In this document: in pieces, positions 23,994-35,451 of the stretch
How positions within the stretch are numbered: the stretch's first letter is position 1
How the letters are laid out: every line of letters starts with the position of its first letter
From: Gnomoniopsis sp. IMI 355080
Taxonomy: Eukaryota > Ascomycota > Sordariomycetes > Diaporthales > Gnomoniaceae
Assembly: GCA_027946555.1 (NCBI GenBank)
Contig: JAPEVC010000008.1
Coordinates: 248,001 to 312,000, forward strand
Length of the DNA stretch: 64,000 nucleotides
Direction of reading: 5' to 3'
Notes under the pieces: model-generated
The model's input: the letters and a program-made list of their open reading frames with translations, nothing else
What the model was told of the DNA's origin: nothing
Database searches by the model: none
Position numbers and translations under genes: made by a program

Positions 23994-26232
23994 ATGTGGC
24001 TGATAAATACCGCCAACTTGGCGCTGACGGAAATCGTCGACATAGAAACTTGCAAATATGCCATCCTTTCCCACACTTGGGGCGACGAGGAAGTGGATTT
24101 TCAAGAAATGAAAATCCAGAGCCCCATCACACAAGAGAAAGCTGATTTCCGTAAGATCAAGAAGACTTGTGAAGTTGCAGAGCAGCGAGGCTACGCCTAT
24201 GCTTGGATCGACACTTGTTGCATCGACAAAACGAGCAGCGCAATGCTGTCCGAAGCGATCAATTCCATGTTTCATTGGTATAAAGAGTCTTCAATGTGCT
24301 TCACATACCTGGAAGACTTGGACGCAGACGTTCTTCAACACAAGGAGAGTGAAATGAAGGACCTTCTGAAGCAATGCAGGTGGTTTACTCGTGGCTGGAC
24401 GCTCCAGGAGCTAATTGCACCTGAAGAGATGGAGTTCTATGATACTGCTTGGAAGCTCAGGGGCACCAAGAGATCACTTGGCCCACAATTATCTGAAATA
24501 ACCGGTATCCAGGTGGATGTCCTCGGGAAGTCGGATTTGCTACCTTCGATTCCGGTGGGGAGGAAAATGTCCTGGGCGGCAGGTAGGAAGACGACGAGGG
24601 TCGAAGACATAGCCTACTGTCTGCTTGGCATCTTTGACGTCCATATGCCGATGATATACGGTGAAGGGAAGAAGGCATTCATCGCCTGCAGGAGGAAATT
24701 GCCAAAACTACCTATGACCTGACATTATTTGCGTGGACTTCCCAGAATGAATTCGAAGTCGACAGGCGTCCGGTTCATAGGAGCTACAGAGATAACAACT
24801 TACGAGGAATTCTGGCCAGTAACCCGAGCCAGTTTGCGGACTGCAGGACGCTGGAGATCGCACCCAGACGCACTGGCGCCAAGGAGTTCACGATGACAAA
24901 CAACGGTCTTCGCATAAATACCGCACTCGGCTCTCTTGTCAACAGTCACATATTTGACTTGGACTGCATCCGAGAAGGCCGCCGCGAAGGGTATGAAACA
25001 GTAGAGCGCATCGGTATCTATCTCAAGGAAACAGAGCTCGGCTACGTGCGGGAAAGGTCAGCAGAATGCTTCACTACGACAGACCTAGACTTCTGGAAGA
25101 AGAATTCGACCGCTGCTCAGGACATCTACATTGCCCGGACTCTCAGCAAAATTTCCCTTGAGAGATTGCTCATTCAACAAAAGCGGCAACGCTCGCGGTC
25201 AATGAAATTCCACTTCAACTTGTCCCCGACCGGTACCTACTCTGTCAAGAGTTCTAGCCTAAAAGCGCGCCCTTCAGCCTTGTGGAACGTGAACGACAAA
25301 AATTTTCTTACCGAAACCCGCAAGACTTTTACCGCGGTCGTGGAGTTCACCATACGTCCCAGATATTGGAGATTTGTCATCGTGTGTGGCCTTATTGATG
25401 TCGACTCTGATGCAATTAAGATAAAAGATGTATGGGACGACAATGACAACGACGACGTCTGTCCATGGATGGCGATCTTCACTGACCGTATGTGTAATAC
25501 CAAAGCCTCTCATTTCGTTGCGAAAAGCCGCAGAGGATTGGTCTCAATGGCACTGACATATGATGTATTAGAGGACCCGGTCGCAAAATCCCAGATGGAC
25601 ATTATTGATAAACTTAGGGCGGCTAGCGACAATCTAACTGAGTTACGGGACACTGTATTATCGTGGTACCGGGGAAAAGACGGATATATATCCATACGCG
25701 CGATGGCTGAGACGGTGAAGACCGCATTCGACGAGGACGAGGGGAACCTTCAATACAATATGGACATGTACGTCTTTAAAAACGAAGTGACTTTCTTTAC
25801 CAAGTCTTCCACCCCAATCATGCTTCTGACAAAGAATTGGACAGGCTCAAGAGCGAGGACAATGGAACACAGGTGTTCAACATTCGCGTGTTTGTCACGC
25901 AGCTGAGCATGGTCAACGATACCGCCACAAACATGGCAGATGTCGGAGTCGATGAGACGCCAGATTATCAGCACAGTGATTGGGGAAGACCTTATCCACC
26001 GACTACCAGTCGAACTCCAGACATGAACCCGTTCATGTCTCGTGCGCCTCCTCCGCAGCAGCCTGGTTACCCTGGGATGTACAGTCCCGGAGCCCAGCCA
26101 CCGTATGGCTATCCAACATATGGACCCACGTATCCTCAGGCTTTCCCATTTCCCTCACAGACATATCCAAGCCACTCACCCTATTATCAAACAGGGTACG
26201 GCCGTTACTCCGGCAGACCGCCAGGGTATTAG
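23994..26232 (+). pseudogene. HET-domain protein with two frame breaks and PYG-rich tail
   Basis: HET domains act in heterokaryon incompatibility and trigger programmed cell death. The first frame (23994 to about 24680) has the core signatures YAILSHTWGDEEVDFQEM, then YAWIDTCCID and WFTRGWTLQELIAP. At about 24675-24685 reading must shift to another frame to continue the family's LQEEI...TLFAWTS segment. A second shift at about 25790-25800 is needed to reach the last frame, which ends at 26232 with roughly 60 residues dominated by Pro, Tyr and Gly. Each break looks like a one-base loss. Either the gene is dead or the assembly has indel errors; the remaining sequence is otherwise well kept, which favours recent damage or error. 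Confidence 0.75.
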
Positions 26233-26758
26233 AGGCTGCCGTACGTTGACACTTCACTTATTCACAGTGCAAGTTGAAGCATTGCTTGCCCGAGGTGTAC
26301 ATGTTAAGCGGAGATCTAGCAGCCAGGCAGTCCCTATCTTCTGAAGGATAAGGATGTATTGAGAAAGTAATAGCAGCCCCTGAGCAAAAGGCGAGCCCAC
26401 GAAGACCCGATATGTTCTATAGCCGCATTTTGAATCGTCTCCCTAGTTGATTTATATACTCTTTATATCTATTTATCTGGGTCCTTGGGTTTATGCGCAT
26501 TCACCACTCGCGAGAAGAAAACTGAGCAACAGTCGTTGGCTCGAGCTGTCTCTTATAGATCCTGAAGTGGGATCCGGCGGCCAATGTTATCATCAAAAGC
26601 CTTGGCTATGTAATATCAACCTATATCGCTTTTATATCCGCTTCCAGCTCAGTGAAATTTCTGCTGAATCTGGACAACATTTGCCGTTGCCAAGCTCCCT
26701 TCGCGAAGCGTTGACGAAGGGGCTGGCCACACAAACACGTTCAATCTTCGGGTTCGCA
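26233..26758. other. Spacer between convergent genes
   Basis: About 530 bp between the HET gene (+) and the DUF3500-like gene (-); nothing recognised. Confidence 0.45.
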
Positions 26759-27952
26759 TCATGGGGCGACGAGAGGTTGCTGCAATCCATCCGGACCCGC
26801 GTTGCTGCCTTGCAGTGGCGCCTGTTTCAACCCATCTGGTCGGGTCTGTGATGTGACAAAAGACCGACCATAAGCCCTTATATGATCCCGGTAGACCGTA
26901 TGCACATGTTGTGTCAGGTCTCCACCAGGAAATTGTGGCGCAGACTCGATAATCAAATTCGGTCCAGTGATGCGGAAGTAGGACTCGCCGTTCCGGTCAG
27001 GCTGGTGTGTCTGCGGCCCGCTCCATGCGAAGAAGGTCTCGTCCAGGCCGGCTTTGAGCTCAGCCAGACGAGGGGCGGCGTGCACGTCGTTGAGGATGCC
27101 AGCCCATTCATGAATCAGATCTAAGAGGATATCGCGCTGTTTGGAGTCGAAAGTACAAACGCGGACTCCGGCGTCGGGGATCTTGGTTAGGTCTTCGCCG
27201 GGTCCAGTGATGAGGTCAGAAACCGGGTGGTTGATGATGGCTTCGTCGAGTTGAGAGTCTGTCAGAGAATGGAGCAGGGAGAAGGCCTTGTCATTCTCAG
27301 CGGCGAGGGCTCGCTTCGAGACGTCATAGTTTGTCGGCTGAGCACCGGTGAGAACAGGAGCTAGTGCAGCTTCACCGCCGTTCAAGGCTATGTTGAGCCC
27401 AAGATGGTGGCCCCCGAATTGGATCATCCATACATCCTCCAGAGTCGGTCGACCGAAAATACCAAGGACGTAGTTCGCCCGACCCGAGGCAAAGTTTTGT
27501 CCCTGGTCTGCTAGAGCTTGGTCGGCGCTGAGTATGTCTTGCACTTTGCTATAGCCACGCTCGCTTAGAGCAACACGAAGAAGTTCAAACGCCGCCTCAT
27601 GCTGAGGAGGCGTCATGTCGCCTAGCCGTAGACCGCTGCGGGGGACGTCGCTGATGGGGAAATTGGTCCAAACGGACTGTCCGTACTGCTCCCCCACAAA
27701 GAAGAAGTTCTTCATCTTGGGATGCGGGAAAAAGGTCGGCTCAGCTTTCTCCTGAAATACGTATGGCATCAACGCCTGCGCTGTTGCATCTGGCTCGAGG
27801 AGATCGAGGAAGGCCAGCGCGGCGTCCACAATGGACGCCGTCTTTTCGATGCTAGCGCTTTTATGGGCCATGTCTTCCCAACGACTTCGAGGTACAGTCA
27901 AAGAATGCACCAGCGTGAAGGGAACGAGCAAAAGTGTGAGTAGGGACTTCAT
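26759..27952 (-). CDS. Secreted DUF3500-family protein
   Basis: An intronless 397-aa protein with an N-terminal signal peptide (MKSLLTLLLVPFTLVHSLT, cleavage about residue 19). The body carries features I associate with DUF3500 proteins, such as PQHEAAFELLRVALSERGY and FGGHHLGLNIAL with its paired histidines, and later a WAGILNDVHAAPRLAEL helix. The biochemical function of the family is not established. The frame is intact, in contrast to its neighbours. The FGGHHL motif suggests a metal or active site, which is inference. Confidence 0.8.
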   Translation of the reverse strand: MKSLLTLLLVPFTLVHSLTVPRSRWEDMAHKSASIEKTASIVDAALAFLDLLEPDATAQALMPYVFQEKAEPTFFPHPKMKNFFFVGEQYGQSVWTNFPISDVPRSGLRLGDMTPPQHEAAFELLRVALSERGYSKVQDILSADQALADQGQNFASGRANYVLGIFGRPTLEDVWMIQFGGHHLGLNIALNGGEAALAPVLTGAQPTNYDVSKRALAAENDKAFSLLHSLTDSQLDEAIINHPVSDLITGPGEDLTKIPDAGVRVCTFDSKQRDILLDLIHEWAGILNDVHAAPRLAELKAGLDETFFAWSGPQTHQPDRNGESYFRITGPNLIIESAPQFPGGDLTQHVHTVYRDHIRAYGRSFVTSQTRPDGLKQAPLQGSNAGPDGLQQPLVAP

Positions 27953-29345
27953 TTTTGAGGCTGCATTTTGAGAGCGACAAAATGGAAGTGTACGAGTCGT
28001 GCTGAGGTTTGAGATTCTGTACCCTGTGTCGTGTTTTGTTCAGACCACTTCGGATCATCGGCAGATCCTGACGTAGAAAGCTTACGCGGCAAATATTTCC
28101 GAGTGCGGCGAGTATCTCCGACGCGGTAGGCCGTCCACTTATACTTTAAATCAGTCTCTAGGGACATGTCCAGGCAAGTTCACGGCGCAGAATGCGCCAG
28201 ACTAAGTCCTAGGCAAGCAAGTAGTAGGAAGAGTGCGTATGCATCTTCCAGCATCTCTTCACCACGTTTATATGGGAATGTGTTAGTGGTGCGCTCGTAA
28301 CCCTTTACCGCTTACCAGGTACTTTGGCAGATATACACTCCCGTGTATCTGCGCCCTACCACAGGGCAGTAAGCTCGGCATCGTTATACTATACTATTGC
28401 TTTAAATAGTCATGATCATGACCTGGCGGTCTGAATGTTGCAGGCGCTTGTTCATATCCTGTCCAATTCTGTTACGCCAACCTTCAATGCAACCAAAACA
28501 TAATGCCACACCTGAACGAACTAACCCTGAAATACAAGAAGGGGGACACAGAGTACCACTGAATTGGAACAGAGTTCATCCGCAAAGAAAATGAAAACTA
28601 TTGCCACATGTGACGAATACCTATTGATCGAGGGAACTCACTTCAGTATTTTGGCTCGAAGTGCTCTCTGGCACATTTCTCGCATGCCGATTTACAAAGG
28701 TTGACTTATAGAACAGTATCGGGCATTGAAGTCTATAACCTACTTGCTGATTTGATGTTATAAGGACAGACACTTCTGCAGGACTCTACTTAGTTGGAGT
28801 TCATTATTACCTACCTAGGTAGGCAGGTACGTATATGGCTGTTCACACAACTCCATCGTTGTTAGAAATCAGAGCCCTTCCACCAAATCAATAAAAAGCA
28901 CAGCAGATATCGAGTTGGAATGTCTTATCTGGTACGAAACATTGAAATCATTAGCGTTCGTTCGTTGGGGCTAACAAGGCCGTTTAATCTAGAGTTTTGT
29001 GATCTTCACCTTTCCATTTCTCATTGATGTCAACTTTCTAATACCGACATCAGTCAAGACACTTGTATTTCTTATTGGCTACCTCAATTTCTTCTGAAAA
29101 CGACCATCCACCAATCCCTGAACACGGGCTCCATGCCTGTACAACCGGGACAAGTCCACCTGAATGCACTTCGAGGCCATGGCCTCCCACCAGATTTCAC
29201 CTGCAAGGCGGACAAGGGAGTGGATGTATGCGTGAGACACGGAATTTGATACAATGAATCTTTCGGAAGATCAACTGAGATCATCAAGCTATGCGCTCAG
29301 CCGGACGTTGGGGCGTTTACACGCGCACGCAACGCACGACTCATC
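27953..29345. other. Gene-poor region upstream of unknown gene
   Basis: About 1.4 kb. One exact TACCTAGGTA lies at 28812-28821. Around 29060-29345 the plus strand has open frames that could be 5' exons of the 29346 gene (an in-frame extension is open from 29250), but I cannot join them with confidence. Confidence 0.4.
28812..28821. repeat. TACCTAGGTA palindrome
   Basis: Exact copy upstream of the 29346 gene, inside a longer mirror of TACCT/AGGTA words. Confidence 0.8.
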
Positions 29346-30227
29346 ATGAGCAATGTCGTGCCTGACATGTTTACAGACGACGTCAAGCCGCACTGCATAT
29401 GGTATCCAGACGTCGCCGACGAGGACACGTACCGTCAGCTCGCCGGGCGCTACCATGTTGCACGAGCTTGCGCAGTCGCAGGATACGACACGCTCTACCT
29501 CGAGCTTGACATCCTTCCTGACGTTTCCATTGCAGAAGAAGCCAGAGACAACTCGTCTGCAAACGCGGGCTCAGCCGCCATCTTGTACGCTATCGCGGGC
29601 CAGCCTGTCTGCTACTCTGTTATGGACGATTACTCCCGCTCTGTCAATCTCCATACCCCGAGATTCCCTGCTTTCATGAATGGCGATACGGCTGTCCGGT
29701 CGTCGCTGGATGTGAGGCTGGCACCGGACCAGTTCGAAAATTGGCCTGATTGTTATTTCAATATCGCTGAGGATTGCAACGTAGCCGAGAAATTCTCCAC
29801 AAGGAGATTCAATGAGCCACTAGCCGTCCCAGACGTGGCACTCCGGTACAACCATCTCCCTCCGCGCCTGCCGACCACCAAAAAAGACCCGTTGATACTC
29901 ATGGCTGCTTACGAGGGCAATGTGGACCGCTACGTACGGCTCCGCCGACTCCGTATGATTCGCGACGAGCTGTGTGCCCTTATCCGCGGCATCTACCACA
30001 ACACGACGTTCGCAAAGTGGTCGCCCCTCGAGCTTCGGACTCTCGGAGCGTCATGGTGGTTCGATAGGCGCATCATAGCATCCTGCACGGCAAGGTTCAT
30101 GACGGTCAACGATCTGTCGACCATCTCGCCCACCATGCCCGAGCCCTACAGCATGCCCGCTATGATCTCCCAGGCTGGTGGCCCCTCCTGCCCGCCGAGG
30201 CAAGTTCTGATTCTGGGGTCAGCTTAA
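29346..30227 (+). CDS. Ankyrin-associated fungal protein of unknown function
   Basis: A 293-aa ORF. It resembles a fungal family in which a segment like PHCIWYPDVADEDTYRQLAG and then VARACAVAGY precede ankyrin-like repeats; a later LILMAAYEGNVDRYVRLRR stretch has ankyrin character. The frame is open upstream to about 29250, so the true N-terminus may lie in an earlier exon. The C-terminus after about residue 265 does not look like a domain end, and a possible continuation is found 800 bp downstream at 31042. Incomplete or rearranged is likely. Confidence 0.6.
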   Translation: MSNVVPDMFTDDVKPHCIWYPDVADEDTYRQLAGRYHVARACAVAGYDTLYLELDILPDVSIAEEARDNSSANAGSAAILYAIAGQPVCYSVMDDYSRSVNLHTPRFPAFMNGDTAVRSSLDVRLAPDQFENWPDCYFNIAEDCNVAEKFSTRRFNEPLAVPDVALRYNHLPPRLPTTKKDPLILMAAYEGNVDRYVRLRRLRMIRDELCALIRGIYHNTTFAKWSPLELRTLGASWWFDRRIIASCTARFMTVNDLSTISPTMPEPYSMPAMISQAGGPSCPPRQVLILGSA

Positions 30228-30471
30228 GTAGAGCCCCTGTATAGAATGAATCAATGGTTTTGGAGCTCGCTATATGTGTTTGATTTGTGTTCCCACTACC
30301 ACCTCGATTACCTATACATTGGCTATTCTCTGCTTCGACCTGAACATCATGACGTATATATTCGTCGCCCAATGAGCGTGTTGTGAGATTTTACACATGT
30401 CAATGTGCTCCTTCGCCATCGGAATAATCGGCCATGTCTGTGCCTTTTGAATCGCATTGTTTATTTGCAGG

Positions 30472-30481
30472 TACCTAGGTA
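30472..30481. repeat. TACCTAGGTA palindrome
   Basis: Exact copy between the 29346 ORF and the HET relic. Confidence 0.8.
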
Positions 30482-30629
30482 GCACGACTGTACTACGAAA
30501 TTTCATCTCAATGTGCAGAATGAAGTACGGGCTTGAAAAGAAAACCATTCCCCAACTGAGAAGTCATTAGTTGAGGTATCATGTAAATATGCAATAATTA
30601 TGAGCAATCTGCACTACGTACCTTAGTAT

Positions 30630-31025
30630 TCAATGGAGGACGTATTTCCTCAGCTCCCTTCCAACTACACCATTATTATAGTCCCGGACTGCTTTCCCTC
30701 GCATGTACCCGCTGACATAGGCATCACCAACAAAGCGATACTCCTTGCCCTCTAGACGCAAGACAACAGGCGTACTGCAGCCCAAGGGTACCACGATGAT
30801 ATCACCTCGCATCAGGAACCCTGTGCCAAGCCCCATCAAACTTCCCTGAGTGATGAAGAAGCGGCGCCCCATCATTCGAGAAGCAAAGTGATCTTGTATA
30901 AATTGTCTTCGATCATCCGGGCTCATGTCGAACTTGTGCGAAAAGCTCTTCAGGTACGCGTCGATAGCCAGACTGGGCAGTCGATCTTGAATGGACGAGG
31001 CGAAGACGTGGTAGCAGAGATCCAT
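30630..31025 (-). pseudogene. C-terminal relic of a HET-domain gene
   Basis: The 131-aa frame matches only the tail of HET proteins: GRRFFITQGSLMGLGTGFLM followed by GDIIVVPLG and a YRFVGDAYVSGYMRG segment. No HET core (WGD, IDxxCIxQ) precedes it on this strand, since ankyrin-type sequence starts at 31042 on the opposite strand. It is therefore a truncated remnant, probably left by rearrangement. Confidence 0.7.
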
Positions 31026-31041
31026 CCAAGAATTCGCAGAA

Positions 31042-31509
31042 TTGATGGCGGATGACCCCGCGGCCGTGAACGGCGAGACCTCTCACATGAACGTTCTGGC
31101 CTTCGCCTGCTGCTCGGACACTAAGAACCCGGAGATCGTCCGGATCCTCCTGGAGCACGGCGCTGACCCGAACAAGCCGGCGCCGCATGCTTCCGCGTTC
31201 TCCAATGCCTGGTATGCAGTCATGGGAGACATGCCGGCGTCGACATTTACGCAGTTTTTTGATGCCGGGTATGCGTTGGATGACCCAAGTGTTTTTCGAG
31301 AGGCTGTGCGGAAGAGCCGCGCGGATGTGCTGGAGGTATTGTTCGCGAGGGGGAAGGACCTCCCTACGGCGAGATATCCAGCCCAGAAAACACTTATCGA
31401 CTTGAGTAAGGGTGATAATAAGGCTATGATTGCTTTAATTAAAGATAATTACCCGACTTCTAGAAAAGAGGGCTGGGCAGCTATAATAATTAACGCTCTG
31501 CGCTCCTGA
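31042..31509 (+). CDS. Ankyrin-repeat fragment
   Basis: A 155-aa ORF with one good ankyrin unit, NPEIVRILLEHGADPNKPAP (about 30-50), and two weaker ones. It ends cleanly but lacks an obvious N-terminal partner; the upstream ORF at 29346 belongs to the type of protein such repeats are usually attached to. A HET relic on the other strand separates the two. I regard it as a fragment or a displaced 3' part. Confidence 0.5.
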   Translation: MMADDPAAVNGETSHMNVLAFACCSDTKNPEIVRILLEHGADPNKPAPHASAFSNAWYAVMGDMPASTFTQFFDAGYALDDPSVFREAVRKSRADVLEVLFARGKDLPTARYPAQKTLIDLSKGDNKAMIALIKDNYPTSRKEGWAAIIINALRS

Positions 31510-32480
31510 GTCCTAACTGATTGGTCTTTCTGACTTGTTCTGAGATACACTACATTTCTGTAGGTAAGATATTCAGCTGTTTCTGCCCGTCCCCGGGGTC
31601 TCCTTGGAAGCAATTAAAACTAGATAGAAAAGGGAAAATCGCCTATAACCCTGAAGCCCTTTTCCTTGACGCTCGCAACCCACTGGTTCTTCTTTACGAG
31701 CTGAAACATACCTTCCTCACCTCAACTATGATTTCGAGAATCGCATGTATATGTACAGGCATGAATTTGCCTTCCATGGAAGCGGAAGACATCTATGGCC
31801 AGCTCGTCTTCCAGCCTGCCCCGTACCGAGTTCCGCGAGATAGTACCCGTAGCAATAGAACAGCGTGAGATGACTGGTGGCACATGGTGTCTAGAGATGT
31901 GGCTAAGCACTCTGTTGGTGCGTGGTGTTCACAAATTATCTCCACTTGCCTGCATTGAGCCCGCCCCAAATTCTGTTAGCATTACCTAGGTAGTGTATTG
32001 ATCCACACCTGGCCATGTTACACTAGGCCTCTGGAGCCACAAATTCTAATTGTGTAAGCGCTCATCGACTGTGCCACTTTAAGGCAGCAACATTGAAGGC
32101 AGCCAACGTTCCGTAATGTGAGATAACAGCAAATCATTTATTTTGCAGTAGCTTCGCTTCTGAACGGGCAGGGGACTGAGACCTGGAGGCCTGGGCTCGG
32201 GCAAGGACACACCACTTATCAGACCTCGTGTATACAAGTTTAGCATTCCCTGGAATTGCATCTCAGAATGTGCCACGGGATTACTCCATGAATTCATGGT
32301 GGGAACCTTTTTTTAGCACATAAACCCATGTAGAGATGCCTCTATCGTACCCAGGTATTGCTCTTCTTTCTCATCATTGCTCACTCATCTTTTATTTTGC
32401 TCATCTAGAAGGCTGAATATCCACTCTTAGCTTCCACTTATTCTCGAAACAAACTTTCAAATTTCTAAATAGTCTTCAAC
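31510..32480. other. Gene-free spacer
   Basis: About 970 bp with an exact TACCTAGGTA at 31983-31992; no gene seen. Confidence 0.45.
31983..31992. repeat. TACCTAGGTA palindrome
   Basis: Exact copy upstream of the nucleotidyltransferase-like gene. Confidence 0.8.
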
Positions 32481-32987
32481 ATGCCTGGAAATGAGGGGAA
32501 ACCGTCCCCTCCTCGCAATGGGGCTACGGTTACTTCGACTCCACAGAACGGCACGGCTCCAAAGAATGACATGAACTCCAAGACTCCTGTGCCTCCTCCT
32601 GCTCCTACACCTCCAAGGGCGCCGCCTGCTCCTCGTGCACCCCCGTCTACAGGAGCTGGTCCCGGCTCGAGCACAGCTGCCAGTCAGACACCGGTGAACA
32701 ACTTCAAGCAGCCCCCTCCACCTGTGGACTCCAGCGCGAACGAGCCATCTAGTGAGATTACCCAGGCGGCAGCAAGGGCGGTGGCTGAAGCACTCGGGTC
32801 TATGACTTACGGTATTGTCGGAGGAGGCGCATGCTCCATGCTGGGTGGACCCCGGCAGACAACGGACATTGATGTAGTGGTCTGCAGAAACCAGACCATC
32901 GAAGCCAGGAGAAGGCTTGCGGCGATTCCTTCCCACTTCTCCGTAGACGCGCCCCCGACATGGTACTGTTTCAATCCACAAAAGTAG
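32481..32987 (+). CDS. Nucleotidyltransferase-like protein, probably broken
   Basis: The 168-aa frame starts with about 95 Pro/Ser/Thr-rich residues, then a domain start typical of fungal nucleotidyltransferase-fold proteins: YGIVGGGACSMLGG and, ten residues on, TTDIDVVVCR (the acidic pair that binds metal). The frame stops at 32987. A shifted frame just before the stop continues with an EVDIL segment that would fit the third acidic position, suggesting a one-base loss near 32965-32975. Alternatively a short intron to the acceptor at about 33031 could continue the gene. Function unknown. Confidence 0.5.
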   Translation: MPGNEGKPSPPRNGATVTSTPQNGTAPKNDMNSKTPVPPPAPTPPRAPPAPRAPPSTGAGPGSSTAASQTPVNNFKQPPPPVDSSANEPSSEITQAAARAVAEALGSMTYGIVGGGACSMLGGPRQTTDIDVVVCRNQTIEARRRLAAIPSHFSVDAPPTWYCFNPQK

Positions 32988-35451
32988 TGAGGGAAGTGGA
33001 CATATTAGATACCTCCTTTCTTCCTCGTACAGGGGAACTTACGTAGGGCCAGCACTGAGCAACCAGGTCGCCCGCTTTGATTGCATAGAAGAAAGCATTG
33101 CTAACAAGTTTGCTAAACAGTTGACGCTAAGGATTATTCGTATCTTGGGGCGAATAAAGAAGAAAATGCTGCGTTGGATGCGGGTACGTATAAATTTCTT
33201 TCCTCAGTCTTTAATTAAACTAGAGCTTGAGCAGTCCAACATTTCTGTGGGTTGACGATGTCCTCTGGCCAGAGTTCTGGGGCTGAAATCCATACCCGCA
33301 TATGATTGCAAGTTAATGAGCAGGAAATGTGAGCAGACCTCTCGCACAGCTGGGGCAACCGAATGATATGGCAACTCGAGCCTCCGCGGAACACCCGGCA
33401 ACAAAGAAGACCCAATCCGGATTTAACAGCATTGGAATATGTAAAGGACTTGCCTTTTTCATCTCACTGCTGACTCTCTCCAGTCGCTCCTGGCCAAGCA
33501 TTGACTATATCGAAGTAGCTAGGTAGTACAATCCACCGCCCTGACCGGTAAGCCCCCCTAGATGGCCCCTCGCACGCCTTAGAACGATTCTAACTCCGTA
33601 CCATCACGTACAGAACTCTTCGAATGCTAGCAGTGCCGATGACCGAGCCGCGTTGGCGGACGCTGAACACGACTGTGGGAGAGACGCTCAGTAGCGGTCT
33701 CTCAAGGCCCACGTAAAGCCGAGCATCTGCTGGTGCATCCTTGATCTCGAATAGCTGCTGCCAGTCCGTTCTCATTCGTGAGTTGTCATGCCCCCATCCT
33801 CGTTGCAGTCCTACGCGACTATCCGCCTTTCACTTCCGAGTTTGGAGAACTACATGTCGAATGCGCATCCGCGGCAGCGTACCATTGGATAGACGAGCAC
33901 CATAATAGGGCGCAACAGCATTAATTTTTGTGACCAAAACTTTCTCGCTCACGATTTCTCTGGATTGGCTTTATATTTTTCATATGATTCCGTTCCTTCG
34001 TTATAACTGAATACATCAACCACCCGATTTTGTAAAAGGCACAATGTAACTCATTTCAGGGTGCTAGATCATCCTCACCACACAAACAATTATAACGCGA
34101 GCTCGCCATACTCTGACCCTAGTACGTAATAATTACCGGCTAGGGAGTGGTGATGTTGACAGATTTTCAAACATTGCCGTTTTGACCTCATAGCTCCTCC
34201 GTTTCACAAACCACAGGATCCACCAAGGCGCAGTCAAGTCATTCGAGATGCTCACCAAAGTCATCGACTCGTTTCCCGCCGCAAGCTTTGCTTCAAATGT
34301 AGTAAATTGCGTGACGCCTCCAGTCTCTACGTCGCTCGTGATGCCATCGATTGTCTTCCACCACTTGACGTCAAATGTAGAAGAAGTTGAGAGCCAGAGA
34401 ATGATGGGAACTTTGTCCGTCATGCGAATATTGAACGGGTCTGATGGGTCTACACGTTCTGTGTGCAAACATAGAGGCGATATATGAGATATGGACTCTG
34501 GGCAGTGAAGGATGGCGAGTACTTGCTCAAAAGGGGCGGTTTATTATCTTTGAATGGGATACATAAGCCTGTTTAGTCTTGCTGACTTTGGCGGGTGGTG
34601 AGAAGATATCTTCGAATGTTGAAGCGGGTCATGATATATACTGATGGATCCCATTTCGGAGGCTCGTAGGATATTCGTGCTTGTCCAGTCAGGCTATGAG
34701 GATGTATAACAAGAAAATGATAATGATAAGAGCAGGTGTCATATTGTGTGTTAAAACCGATGTTTGGGCAATTTTGAGGCATTGTGAAGTCTTCGAATCA
34801 GAACTTTTCACTGAATTAGCGATATGTCGGTGCCCGATCCATACAAGATTGTTCCCGGAAATGTGGCTTACAAGACTTGAGCAACTGGAGGGCTCGTACT
34901 CTCGGCTCATCGCTAGCTGCTGAAGCTTTCTAAGGCCGCCTTACAAGCCACCAACCAGGTCATCAAAGCCTCCCGTGTTCTAAGCCGTTTGCATACCTAC
35001 CCTTGAAAGAGTTGCATGCTTTCTGCTGATATAGTTACGCTTCTTGTTCCCAGCCACTTCCGAAACCAGGTTTTTCGACTACCGAGCTGAAAAGACATGT
35101 TTGTTACGATAGCGCCAATTTCGATGTCAATTGTTGATGATTGGTCTCATGAACGAGAAGACTACCAAGCTGAAAAGACACCTGGGCACGTTTGTTACGA
35201 TAGCGCCAATTTCGATGTCAACTGTTGGTGGTTGGTCTCATGAACGAGAATACAGAAGCTTCAGGTTTAATCTGTTTCCTGTTAGTGCTGCCTTCTATAG
35301 TGAGGACACCTATCGCAAAGCCGCTTCCAGTGATCCATAGCCCTCTCTCGACTTAGAATGCCAACTTGTGTTACTATTAATTAAGGACCATGTGCCTTCA
35401 AGAATAGATTGCCGTGCAGTTTCCGCCAGCATTAAAACTTATTTCACAAGC
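32988..35451. other. 2.4-kb gene-poor region
   Basis: The first 200 bases may be the decayed or spliced continuation of the nucleotidyltransferase-like gene. A minus-strand frame of 111 aa (34133-34468) has no recognisable family. A tandem duplication lies at 35078-35251. Nothing else supportable. Confidence 0.4.
35078..35251. repeat. Two-copy tandem duplication (83 and 91 bp)
   Basis: Copy 1 is 35078-35160 and copy 2 is 35161-35251. They begin GACTACC and end CATGAACGAGAA, and differ by a few substitutions and an 8-bp insertion in copy 2. The copies abut exactly. It lies about 200 bp upstream of the dioxygenase-P450 start. Confidence 0.85.

Noticed and set aside
34133..34468. A 111-codon minus-strand ORF as a gene.
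   Set aside because: No signal, domain or neighbouring exon; left as unproven.
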